From NCBI GenBank assembly GCA_027625355.1, contig JAQBWI010000004.1, positions 1 through 25,224 of the forward strand: a stretch of 25,224 nt of DNA. The letters are read 5' to 3'. The translations under genes were made by a program, and so were the position numbers. The notes below the pieces were generated by a model, which was not told the DNA's origin, ran no database searches, and saw only the letters and a list, made by a program, of their open reading frames with translations. This DNA comes from Pseudomonadota bacterium (GTDB lineage Bacteria; Pseudomonadota; Alphaproteobacteria; HIMB59; GCA-002718135). Shown here piece after piece: positions 7,733 through 14,758 of this stretch (its first letter is position 1; each line of letters opens with the position of its first letter).

Positions 7733-8926
7733 ATGAAGAAATTTTTTTCATATGATCCAAAACTTTTACTTTATGGATTTCTAATCGTTTTTTTTGCTAG
7801 TTACGGACAAACTTTTTTCATATCACTTTTTAATACAGAAATAAGATTTTATTATGGACTTTCAGATGGAGAGTTTGGTTTAGTGTATGCTATTTCAACT
7901 TTATTTAGTTCATTCATCCTTATTAGTTTTGCAAAATTAATCGATCATATAGATTTGAGAGTTTATTCACTTATAGTTACCGGTGGTCTTTTATTGGCCA
8001 GTATTGGTATGGTCTTGCAACTTAATAATATTTTTTATCTTTTTATAATTATTTTTATGCTGAGGTTTTTTGGGCAAGGGGCTATGTCGCATGCGGGAGA
8101 AACTTCCATGGCAAGATATTTTGGCAATAACAGAGGGAAGGCATTATCCATTGCAACGCTTGGAGGAATGGCAGGCGTAATGTTTCTTCCATATATTGTT
8201 TTAAATTATTTTGATAATATAGAAATGAAACAACTTTGGTTATATGTTTCTATTTCAATTGTTGTTTTCATCCCATTTATTTTTTTAGCTTTATCAAATC
8301 AGAAAGTTAGACATAATAAATTTAATGAGAACTTGATCAATGATCCTCTTAATTTAAAACTTAGAACAAGGGATATCATTAAAGATAAAAAATTTTATAT
8401 TTACCTTCCTTTATCAATCGCTTCACCATTTATATCTACAGGGTTAATGTTTCATCAAATTTATATTTTTGATCAAAAGGGATGGTCTTTAGAGATGCTA
8501 GGTAATGGTTATATTTTACTTGGATTTTTTTCAATAATCGGTCTTTTGATCGGCGGACCTTTTATTGATAAGTTTCATACAAAAAAAACTGCAATTACAG
8601 TTCTCGGTCCATTATTTTTATCAGTAATAATCCTCCTATTCTTTGATAGTGTATTTTCGTTAATCATCTACATGAGTTTATATGGATTAAACATGGGTAT
8701 TAGCACTCCATTTATTGGTTCATTATGGGCTGAAATATATGGTGTTAAAAGTTTAGGAACAGTCAAAGCCTTACTTCATGCGGGAAGTGTATTTGCAAGT
8801 GCTCTTTCTCCATTAGTTTTCGGATATTTAATTGATTGGGGGTATGGGGTTACGACTATTGTTACAATAAGCATATTAATTATAATTGTCTCAACTCTTC
8901 TTCCTATTTATAATAAACTTCCATGA
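7733..8926 (+). CDS. Major facilitator superfamily (MFS) transporter
   Basis: This is a 397-aa inner-membrane secondary transporter with about 12 hydrophobic helices in two halves. A cytoplasmic loop of charged residues near 195-220 (RHNKFNENLINDPLNLKLR region) separates them. A helix near residues 102-140 runs from the MLRFFGQGAMSHAG segment into RYFGNNRGKALS, the MFS pattern around helices 4-5. The second half contains GGPFIDKFHTKK, the repeat of the MFS motif A loop. The substrate cannot be assigned. The start directly follows the stop of the 67-aa gene, and its stop overlaps the next small gene by four bases (ATGA). Length is typical for the family. Confidence 0.85.
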   Translation: MKKFFSYDPKLLLYGFLIVFFASYGQTFFISLFNTEIRFYYGLSDGEFGLVYAISTLFSSFILISFAKLIDHIDLRVYSLIVTGGLLLASIGMVLQLNNIFYLFIIIFMLRFFGQGAMSHAGETSMARYFGNNRGKALSIATLGGMAGVMFLPYIVLNYFDNIEMKQLWLYVSISIVVFIPFIFLALSNQKVRHNKFNENLINDPLNLKLRTRDIIKDKKFYIYLPLSIASPFISTGLMFHQIYIFDQKGWSLEMLGNGYILLGFFSIIGLLIGGPFIDKFHTKKTAITVLGPLFLSVIILLFFDSVFSLIIYMSLYGLNMGISTPFIGSLWAEIYGVKSLGTVKALLHAGSVFASALSPLVFGYLIDWGYGVTTIVTISILIIIVSTLLPIYNKLP

Positions 8927-9063
8927 CAGAAAGAGTTGCAGATAGTATAAAATTTTTAATGTCAACATACGAACGTTTGTTACAAAAGCAAAAAGATGGA
9001 AAGTTAACTAAATCTGAATTAGAGACACTTAATAGTTTAAAAAATTTTTTAGGAAAAAAATAA
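8923..9063 (+). CDS. Small protein of unknown function (46 aa), translationally coupled
   Basis: This short gene begins at an ATGA overlap with the MFS stop and ends in a TAATG overlap with the ZapE start, so both ends fit its neighbours exactly. The product (starts MTERVADSIKFLM, ends NFLGKK) reads as a charged amphipathic helical pair, with a KDGKLTKSELETL turn-and-helix in the middle that resembles a helix-loop-helix but lacks a full EF-hand. I do not recognise a family. The double junction and protein-like composition make it likely to be real. A function with the adjacent ATPase is possible but unproven. Confidence 0.7.
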   Translation: MTERVADSIKFLMSTYERLLQKQKDGKLTKSELETLNSLKNFLGKK

Positions 9064-10100
9064 TGAGTTTCTCTATTCTTGATCACTATAATGGTTTTGT
9101 ATCAAATAATTTTATTAAAAAAGACATCAAACAAACTAATTTATTAAATAAAATTTCTTCGGTTTGGGATCAATTCAATAAAAATAATTTATTTTTTTCA
9201 AAAAAGAAAAAAGTTGGTGTCTACGTTTATGGTTCTGTGGGCACAGGCAAAACATTTTTGCTTAGTTTATTCTCTCAATATAGTAAAGTGGGAAAAAAAG
9301 TTCACTTTAATCATTTGATGAATAAAATTCATGATACTATTAATTCCAATGACAATAAAAATAAAAAACTAGAATTATTCATTAAAGAATTTTGCAAAGA
9401 TATTAAAATTCTTTTCATCGATGAGTTACATATTTTTAATATAGTGGATGCGCTTTTAATTAAAAAAATTTTTCTTATACTTGAGGAAAATAATATTTTT
9501 GTAATGACATCTTCAAATTTTCAGCCAAATGATCTTTATAAAAATGGTCTACAAAGAGCAGACTTTTTGCCTTTCATAAAACATCTAAAAGAAAATTATG
9601 ATGTTATCAATGTTTCTAGTGAAACTGATTATAGGAGAATTACGTTGAATCAATCTAAGACTTATTTTACGCCTATAAACAGAGATACTGAAGAAGAATT
9701 TAATTCATTATTTGATAAACTGGTTGACGCAAATAATTTAACAAGCAAGAAAATAGCAATTAAAAGCAGAGAAATACATTTTACAAAATGCTCAGCTAAC
9801 GTTGCTTATTGTACCTTTGACTTTATTTGTAACACTAATCTTGCTCATGAGGATTATACAAACATTGCAAAAGAATTTAATCTTATTTTTATTACAAAAG
9901 TTCCAAAAATGACAAATGATCTCGCTGATCAGTGTAGAAGGTTTATAAGTCTCATTGATATGCTTTACGAAAATAAATGCTCAGTTGTTATCCTTGCTGA
10001 AAATCCCATCTCTTCCTTATGTCAAATTACAAATTTATCTAAAGATTTTGAGAGAACCGCAAGTAGATTATATGAAATGACTATTATCCAAACTTTATGA
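9063..10100 (+). CDS. zapE: ZapE / AFG1 family ATPase
   Basis: This is a P-loop ATPase of the AFG1/ZapE family. The bacterial ZapE is linked to cell division (Z-ring) and the mitochondrial AFG1/LACE1 homologue to respiratory-chain protein quality control. The 345-aa protein has Walker A GSVGTGKT (57-64), Walker B ILFIDELH (116-123, with Asp120 and Glu121), a sensor-like VMTSSNFQPNDLYKNGLQR segment, and FLPFIKHLK, all typical of the family. The C-terminal RFISLIDMLYENK region is also characteristic. Length is slightly shorter than the usual 360-390. In many alphaproteobacteria this gene lies close to mdh and the suc genes, as here. It shares a base with the upstream 46-aa gene and four bases with the downstream hydrolase gene. 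Confidence 0.88.
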   Translation: MSFSILDHYNGFVSNNFIKKDIKQTNLLNKISSVWDQFNKNNLFFSKKKKVGVYVYGSVGTGKTFLLSLFSQYSKVGKKVHFNHLMNKIHDTINSNDNKNKKLELFIKEFCKDIKILFIDELHIFNIVDALLIKKIFLILEENNIFVMTSSNFQPNDLYKNGLQRADFLPFIKHLKENYDVINVSSETDYRRITLNQSKTYFTPINRDTEEEFNSLFDKLVDANNLTSKKIAIKSREIHFTKCSANVAYCTFDFICNTNLAHEDYTNIAKEFNLIFITKVPKMTNDLADQCRRFISLIDMLYENKCSVVILAENPISSLCQITNLSKDFERTASRLYEMTIIQTL

Positions 10101-11086
10101 AAAGAAAATTAATAATAATATTATTGTCTACAGTTTTTTTAGGTTTTTTTATTTACGGTGTTGCAGGATTCTATGTAGCGTATAGCATATTAAAAATTGA
10201 CCACACATGTGGTTGGCATGAAAATTCAAAACCAAATTCTTGGAGTACAAAAATTGATGCTCATGAATATTCAAACTTATCAAGAAGTAGATTAAGAGAT
10301 AGTTTTCCTGTAAATGAATATCATCTTGAAGAGTGGGAAAATGTATATTTTCCATCAAGAGAAAAAGGCATTCAGCTTAACGGATGGTTATTTAATTATT
10401 ATCCAGATCGTCCCATTGTTATTATTGTTCATGGTATTTATCCAAATGGTAAGTGTAAACCTGAGTCGAATTTGATTGCCAGTTTATTAATTAAAGAAGG
10501 TATTAATGCATTGACTATAGATTTACGCAATTATGGTCAAAGTGACATTGTTAGTGATTATGAAGATCTAGGTTTAAAATCTTATAATGATGTTTTAGGT
10601 GCTTATGATTTTTTAAAAAAAATTGGTTTTAAAAGTAATAGTATTGGTCTTCACGGTATTTCTCTAGGTGCAGTTCCAGTTATCTTCGCAGCAAATAAAG
10701 AAAAAGATATCAAAGCCATATGGGCAGATAGTTCTTTAGCAGAATTTAGCATGGTTCTTGAAGATGAAATTGCACGTTATGGATTATCAATTGAGTTTGG
10801 ACCTGCAGTTAGTTTTTTTGGTAAAATATTATCTGGTGTAGATCCAGTTGAGTTAAATCCTGCTGAGAAGTTAACTAATGATCAAAATTATTTTTTTACC
10901 CATGGTGACAAAGATCAAAGGATGTTGTCGAGGCACTTTGATTATTTTAAAAAATATGCTGAAGAAAATAATATTAAATCTGATTTTTGGTTAGCAGAAA
11001 ACTCCTATCATGTAGATGGGATGTTTAAATACCCAGATTTGTATTCAGAAAAAATGAAGAATTTTTTTGAGGATAATTTAAAATAA
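10097..11086 (+). CDS. Membrane-anchored alpha/beta hydrolase
   Basis: This is a serine hydrolase of the alpha/beta fold with unknown substrate. The 329-aa protein starts with a hydrophobic helix (about 5-32) that reads as an uncleaved anchor, so the catalytic part probably faces the periplasm. The oxyanion segment is VHGIYPNG (111-118), the nucleophile elbow GISLG (187-191) carries Ser189, the acid is likely Asp271 or Asp273 in THGDKDQ, and the catalytic His is His305 (SYHVDGM). The full triad is therefore visible. It resembles COG1073-type hydrolases. It overlaps zapE by four bases (ATGA) and ends the dense operon. The reading frame after its stop stays open to 11320, which I treat separately. 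Confidence 0.83.
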   Translation: MKRKLIIILLSTVFLGFFIYGVAGFYVAYSILKIDHTCGWHENSKPNSWSTKIDAHEYSNLSRSRLRDSFPVNEYHLEEWENVYFPSREKGIQLNGWLFNYYPDRPIVIIVHGIYPNGKCKPESNLIASLLIKEGINALTIDLRNYGQSDIVSDYEDLGLKSYNDVLGAYDFLKKIGFKSNSIGLHGISLGAVPVIFAANKEKDIKAIWADSSLAEFSMVLEDEIARYGLSIEFGPAVSFFGKILSGVDPVELNPAEKLTNDQNYFFTHGDKDQRMLSRHFDYFKKYAEENNIKSDFWLAENSYHVDGMFKYPDLYSEKMKNFFEDNLK

Positions 11087-11089
11087 AAA

Positions 11090-11226
11090 GTCGGATTGTC
11101 TTTGCTAGTTTGTACCTTGGCAGACACTTCTCTAGTAAAAAAACTCGGTTATCATCAAACGGCGGGTAAGATGAAAACAATTTCCAGGCGTTCCTCCGAA
11201 GCAAAGAAAATGAGTTACAATCCGAC
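11090..11226 (+). ncRNA. Candidate structured RNA of unknown family
   Basis: The segment begins with GTCGGATTGT and ends with ACAATCCGAC, a perfect 10-bp closing helix. Inside it, CTTTGCT (11099-11105) pairs with AGCAAAG near 11200, leaving a one-sided bulge on the 3' strand, and further pairings such as GTTTG/CAAAC are possible. By hand count the segment is about 42% G+C, well above its surroundings, as expected for structured RNA in an AT-rich genome. A long rod with a central open region recalls 6S RNA, but I do not see enough conserved sequence to name it. It could also be a leader or the 5' part of a small coding gene, because the same frame is open. No terminator is evident right after it. 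Strand is assigned by co-orientation with neighbours. Confidence 0.45.
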
Positions 11227-11320
11227 TAAAAACCAGATTACAATCAAAGGGTTAGAAATTCAACTTATTGAGGAAGATTTTGATAAAATTTTCTTGGATT
11301 TTAGAGGAATTTTATTATAA
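11171..11320 (+). CDS. Possible small protein (49 or 36 aa) upstream of the sdh operon
   Basis: An open frame runs from ATG 11171 (or ATG 11210) to a TAA at 11318-11320. The C-terminal part (NQITIKGLEIQLIEEDFDKIF) looks protein-like, with alternating hydrophobic and acidic residues. GGCGGG lies a few bases before ATG 11171. The first part overlaps the candidate structured RNA, so either the RNA call or the longer start may be wrong. The frame is also open back to the stop of the alpha/beta hydrolase, but a TTG start at 11096 has nothing to recommend it. I do not recognise a family. Confidence 0.3.
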   Translation: MKTISRRSSEAKKMSYNPTKNQITIKGLEIQLIEEDFDKIFLDFRGILL

Positions 11321-11329
11321 AAATCTAAT

Positions 11330-11350
11330 CTATTCACAGACTTATGCACA
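11330..11350 (+). promoter_or_regulatory. Two adjacent DnaA-box-like 9-mers
   Basis: CTATTCACA (11330-11338) and TTATGCACA (11342-11350) lie in the same orientation with 3 bases between them. The second matches the TTATNCACA consensus exactly and the first at eight of nine positions. They are followed by about 100 bases of strongly AT-rich, apparently non-coding DNA. This could be a DnaA-responsive promoter element or a minor part of an origin. Two boxes are too few to call an origin. Confidence 0.3.
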
Positions 11351-11392
11351 TTTTTAAAATTACCCCTTTTTTCAATAAATTTAGGATTTTTT

Positions 11393-11418
11393 TTGAATTT
11401 CCGCAAAAAAAATATACT
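11393..11418 (+). promoter_or_regulatory. Weak candidate promoter for the sdh operon
   Basis: A good -10-like hexamer TATACT (11413-11418) is preceded by TTGAAT (11393-11398), but the spacer is only 14 bases, short of the usual 16-18. The site is 35 bases upstream of the sdhC start, in the only sizeable gap before the TCA block. It is supported by position more than by quality of match. Confidence 0.25.
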
Positions 11419-11419
11419 T

Positions 11420-11442
11420 AGAAACTATAAAGTTTCTTTTTT
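11420..11442 (+). terminator. Terminator-like hairpin in the sdhC leader (possible attenuator)
   Basis: AGAAACT (11420-11426) and AGTTTCT (11431-11437) form a 7-bp stem with an ATAA loop, followed by a run of T to 11442. It lies between the candidate -10 element and the sdhC start, 10 bases before the ATG. It could end transcription from upstream or attenuate sdh expression. Only two of seven pairs are G-C, so it may be weak. Confidence 0.35.
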
Positions 11443-11452
11443 ACTATATAAA

Positions 11453-11824
11453 ATGTCATTTGATCGCCCTTTATCCCCACATCTATCTATACATAAGATG
11501 GTACTAACAGCAGTTTTCTCTATTTTTCATAGATTTACCGGTATCTGTTTAAGCTTAGGTGGCATATTATTATCGGTTTGGATTATTTTAATTGCTCTTG
11601 GTCCTGATTATTATTCTATGTTTCAAAACTTGAGTACTCTAATCTTTTTTAAAATTTTTTTATTTCTTTGGACTCTCACTATTTTTTATCATTTGTACAA
11701 TGGGATTAGGTACTTATTTTGGAGTTACGGTAAAATGATGGAACTTAGTATTGTTTATAAGTCTGGTTATGTCGTAATAATTTTATCAATCTTATCGACA
11801 ATTTTTGTTTGGATTTCCATATGA
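11453..11824 (+). CDS. sdhC: Succinate dehydrogenase cytochrome b556 subunit
   Basis: This is one of the two membrane anchors of succinate dehydrogenase (complex II). It holds heme b with SdhD and forms part of the quinone site. I place the start at ATG 11453, which gives 123 aa beginning MSFDRPLSPHLSIHK, the usual SdhC N-terminus; an in-frame TTG at 11393 would add 20 residues with no family counterpart. Conserved features are SIFHRFTG (quinone-site region) and YHLYNGIRY, where the His corresponds to the heme ligand (His84 in E. coli). The second His of the usual GIRHL is Tyr here. Three hydrophobic helices are visible. Its stop overlaps the sdhD start (ATGA). Confidence 0.92.
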   Translation: MSFDRPLSPHLSIHKMVLTAVFSIFHRFTGICLSLGGILLSVWIILIALGPDYYSMFQNLSTLIFFKIFLFLWTLTIFYHLYNGIRYLFWSYGKMMELSIVYKSGYVVIILSILSTIFVWISI

Positions 11825-12153
11825 AAAATTATGCTTCAAAATGGATAATGCAACGATTAACTGCAGTAATATTGATTCCTCTTACTTTTTGGTTTGTTTA
11901 TCAATGTGTTCTTCTTTCAAGTTATGATTACACTCAGATCAAAGCTTTCTTTTATTCTAAAATAAATGCTTCTCTTTTTTTTATTTTAATTATTGCAATG
12001 CTTTATCATGCTAAGTTAGGTAATGAGACCATAGTTGAAGATTATGTCACATCACACAATCTTAAAAAAATTACTAAATCAATTATAAGCGCTCTAACTT
12101 ACTTATCTATGATATTAACAACTATTTCTCTTCTTTATATTATAAGTTCATGA
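11821..12153 (+). CDS. sdhD: Succinate dehydrogenase hydrophobic membrane anchor subunit
   Basis: This is the second membrane anchor of complex II. The start is ATG 11821, which overlaps the sdhC stop by four bases and gives 110 aa; the TTG four codons earlier is not needed. The sequence has WIMQRLTAVILIPL near the N-terminus, matching the conserved QR.TA motif before the first helix, and YHAKLGNETIVEDYV in the middle, where the His is the likely second heme ligand and the acidic DY segment is typical of alphaproteobacterial SdhD. Three membrane helices are visible. It overlaps sdhA by four bases. Confidence 0.9.
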   Translation: MKNYASKWIMQRLTAVILIPLTFWFVYQCVLLSSYDYTQIKAFFYSKINASLFFILIIAMLYHAKLGNETIVEDYVTSHNLKKITKSIISALTYLSMILTTISLLYIISS

Positions 12154-13943
12154 GCAAAGCATATCAGATAACAGATCATCATTACGATGTCGTAGTTGTT
12201 GGGGCTGGTGGGTCTGGATTACGGGCAACTCTAGGATCTGCAGAAGCTGGTTTAAAGACAGCTTGTATTTCAAAAGTCTTTCCAACTAGAAGTCACACGG
12301 TCGCTGCTCAAGGTGGAATTGGTGCAGCCTTAGGAAATATGGGAGACGATAATTGGAAATGGCATATGTACGACACAGTTAAAGGCTCCGATTGGCTAGG
12401 GGATCAGGATGCTATTGAGTACTTGTGTTCCAATGCACCTGAAGCAGTAATTGAGTTAGAAGAGTATGGCATGCCATTTAGCAGAACAGATGATGGAAAA
12501 ATTTATCAAAGACCATTCGGTGGTCACTTAACAGATAATGGAGAAGGGGCGCCAGCAATGCGAGCATGTGCAGCGGCTGATAGAACAGGACATGCCCTAC
12601 TTCATACTCTCTATCAACAATCACTTAAACACAATGTAGAGTTTTTTATAGAATATTTTGTTTTAGATTTAGTGATGGATAAAGATGGTAATTGCAAAGG
12701 AGTTGTTGCTTGGTGTTTAGAGGATGGCACAATACACAGATTTCTATCCCATCAAACAATTCTTGCTACAGGAGGATATGGTAGAGCCTATTTTTCATCA
12801 ACGAGCGCTCATATTTGTACAGGAGATGGAAGCGCTATGGCTCTTAGACAAAATTTACCTTTGTCTGATATGGAATTTATTCAATTTCATCCAACAGGTG
12901 TTTACGGCGCAGGCGTATTAATTACGGAAGGTGCAAGAGGGGAAGGCGGTTATTTGACCAATAGTGATGGTGAGAGGTTTATGGAGCGATACGCTCCTAA
13001 TGCTAAAGATTTAGCATCAAGAGATGTAGTAAGTCGTGCCATGACAATTGAAGTTAATGAAAACAGGGGATGTGGTGAAAATGCTGATCATGTTCTTCTA
13101 CACCTAGAGCACATTGATGCGGATACTCTTCATAAAAGATTACCAGGAATTTCAGAAACTGCAAAAATCTTCGCTGGTGTAGATTTAACAAAGGAACCAA
13201 TTCCTGTGCTACCAACGGTTCACTATAATATGGGAGGTATTCCTACGAATCACAGAACTGAAGTACTTCGTCCAACAGAAGACAATCCTGATAATATATG
13301 TGAGGGACTATTAGCTGTAGGTGAAGCAGCATGTGTATCTGTTCACGGAGCGAACCGATTAGGAACAAACTCTTTAATTGATCTCGTTGTCTTTGGAAAA
13401 GCATCAAGCATCACAGCTAAAGAAAAAATTAAACCTAATAGTAAGCCTGTTGATATTGATTCTAGTAACCTAGATCCAATATTGGATCGTTTCGATAAAA
13501 TTCGATTTAACAAAGGAGATAGCTCTACTGGTGAAGTTAGAACATCAATGCAAAAAGTGATGCAAGAAAAATGTGCTGTTTTTAGAACTGATGAACTGAT
13601 CTCAAAAGGCATAGAGGAATTTAATCAGATTGAAAGTTCTATGGATAATATAGACGTAAAAGATAAATCCATGATTTTTAATACAGATTTAACTGAGTCT
13701 CTTGAGTTACATAATTTAATGGCTCAATCAAAAGTTACGCTTTATTCAGCTTTAAACAGAACAGAAAGTAGAGGGGCGCACGCAAGAGAAGATCATCAAG
13801 AAAGAGATGACTCAAACTGGCTGGTTCATTCTTTATCATGGCTTGATAACAATGGTGAAGTTAAAATGGGGAAAAGACCAGTGCATATGAATACACTAAC
13901 TAATCATGTGCAACCTATCCCTCCGAAAAAAAGAGTATATTAA
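12150..13943 (+). CDS. sdhA: Succinate dehydrogenase flavoprotein subunit
   Basis: This is the catalytic subunit that oxidises succinate to fumarate on the cytoplasmic face of the inner membrane and passes electrons to SdhB. The 597-aa protein has the FAD dinucleotide-binding GAGGSGLRA (18-26), RSHTVAAQGG (48-57) with His49 as the expected covalent FAD attachment site, HPTGVYGAG, TEGARGEGGYL with the active-site Arg region, HGANRLGTNSLIDLVVFG, and RGAHAREDHQERDD near the C-terminus. Length is normal. It starts at an ATGA overlap with sdhD and is two bases from sdhB. Nothing looks broken. Confidence 0.97.
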   Translation: MSKAYQITDHHYDVVVVGAGGSGLRATLGSAEAGLKTACISKVFPTRSHTVAAQGGIGAALGNMGDDNWKWHMYDTVKGSDWLGDQDAIEYLCSNAPEAVIELEEYGMPFSRTDDGKIYQRPFGGHLTDNGEGAPAMRACAAADRTGHALLHTLYQQSLKHNVEFFIEYFVLDLVMDKDGNCKGVVAWCLEDGTIHRFLSHQTILATGGYGRAYFSSTSAHICTGDGSAMALRQNLPLSDMEFIQFHPTGVYGAGVLITEGARGEGGYLTNSDGERFMERYAPNAKDLASRDVVSRAMTIEVNENRGCGENADHVLLHLEHIDADTLHKRLPGISETAKIFAGVDLTKEPIPVLPTVHYNMGGIPTNHRTEVLRPTEDNPDNICEGLLAVGEAACVSVHGANRLGTNSLIDLVVFGKASSITAKEKIKPNSKPVDIDSSNLDPILDRFDKIRFNKGDSSTGEVRTSMQKVMQEKCAVFRTDELISKGIEEFNQIESSMDNIDVKDKSMIFNTDLTESLELHNLMAQSKVTLYSALNRTESRGAHAREDHQERDDSNWLVHSLSWLDNNGEVKMGKRPVHMNTLTNHVQPIPPKKRVY

Positions 13944-13945
13944 AA

Positions 13946-14740
13946 ATGGTTGAATTTACTTTACCCGCCAACTCAAAAGTACAAGAAGGTATTAATCATC
14001 CAGTAAAAGAAGTTTCAGAAAAACCAAAAAAAGTTGTTATTTATCGTTGGAATCCTGAAGACCAAGATAATCCTCGTTTAGATAGTTATGAAATTGATTT
14101 ATCTAAATGTGGGCCGATGGTTTTAGACGCCTTAATGAAAATCAAAAATGAAATAGACTCATCCCTGACTTTTAGAAGGTCTTGCAGAGAGGGAGTTTGT
14201 GGATCTTGTGCCATGAATATTGATGGTGTCAATACCTTAGCATGTTTAAAGCCGATTGAAGAGGTAAATGGGGAGATTAGAATTTATCCCTTACCTCATA
14301 TGCCGGTTGTTAAGGATTTAGTTCCCGATCTTAGCAAAGCGTATGAACAGTTAGCCTCAATTAAACCTTGGTTACAAAGATCAAATGAAAACTCTGATTC
14401 TATACCAGGCAGTTCAGAAGAAAAAAAACAAACACCTAAAGATAGAGAAAAATTAGATGGACAATGGGAATGCGTACTATGTTTTTGTTGTACAACGTCA
14501 TGCCCTAGTTATTGGTGGAACAGTGATGAATATCTTGGGCCTGCTGTTTTAATGCAAGCTGCAAGATGGGTGAATGACTCTAGAGATTCTGAAAGAAAAG
14601 AAAGATTGAAAGCGGTAAATGATAAAATGAAATTATATCGATGTCACTCGATTATGAATTGTACTCGTTCTTGTCCTAAAGGACTCAATCCAGCTAAAGC
14701 CATTGCTGATTTAAAGAAGGCTATTGTTACAGAATTATAA
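13946..14740 (+). CDS. sdhB: Succinate dehydrogenase iron-sulphur subunit
   Basis: This is the electron-transfer subunit of complex II between the flavin of SdhA and quinone. The 264-aa protein has an N-terminal 2Fe-2S ferredoxin domain with Cys80, Cys85, Cys88 and Cys100 (CREGVCGSC then C). A C-terminal domain carries the 4Fe-4S motif CVLCFCCTTSCP and the 3Fe-4S motif with CHSIMNCTRSCPKGLNP. All cluster ligands are present. The start is two bases after the sdhA stop. Length is typical for alphaproteobacteria. Confidence 0.97.
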   Translation: MVEFTLPANSKVQEGINHPVKEVSEKPKKVVIYRWNPEDQDNPRLDSYEIDLSKCGPMVLDALMKIKNEIDSSLTFRRSCREGVCGSCAMNIDGVNTLACLKPIEEVNGEIRIYPLPHMPVVKDLVPDLSKAYEQLASIKPWLQRSNENSDSIPGSSEEKKQTPKDREKLDGQWECVLCFCCTTSCPSYWWNSDEYLGPAVLMQAARWVNDSRDSERKERLKAVNDKMKLYRCHSIMNCTRSCPKGLNPAKAIADLKKAIVTEL

Positions 14741-14758
14741 TTCTTGTATAGATCCCTC

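Noticed and set aside
8904..9086. 60-aa minus-strand open frame opposite the 46-aa small gene
   Set aside because: The + strand frame has exact stop/start junctions on both sides, while this frame overlaps three + strand genes.
11096..11170. TTG-initiated start for a 74-aa protein
   Set aside because: No ribosome site, rare start codon, and the region is better explained as a base-paired RNA segment; only the later ATG starts are worth considering.
11090..11226. SRP RNA, tmRNA or RNase P RNA
   Set aside because: The SRP tetraloop core, the tmRNA tRNA-like ends and the RNase P conserved regions are not present.
11330..11452. Chromosomal origin of replication
   Set aside because: Only two DnaA-box-like sites and no dnaA, parAB, hemE or other typical origin neighbours in the window.
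13343..13612. 89-aa minus-strand open frame inside sdhA
   Set aside because: Antisense to the conserved SdhA coding sequence and without recognisable features.
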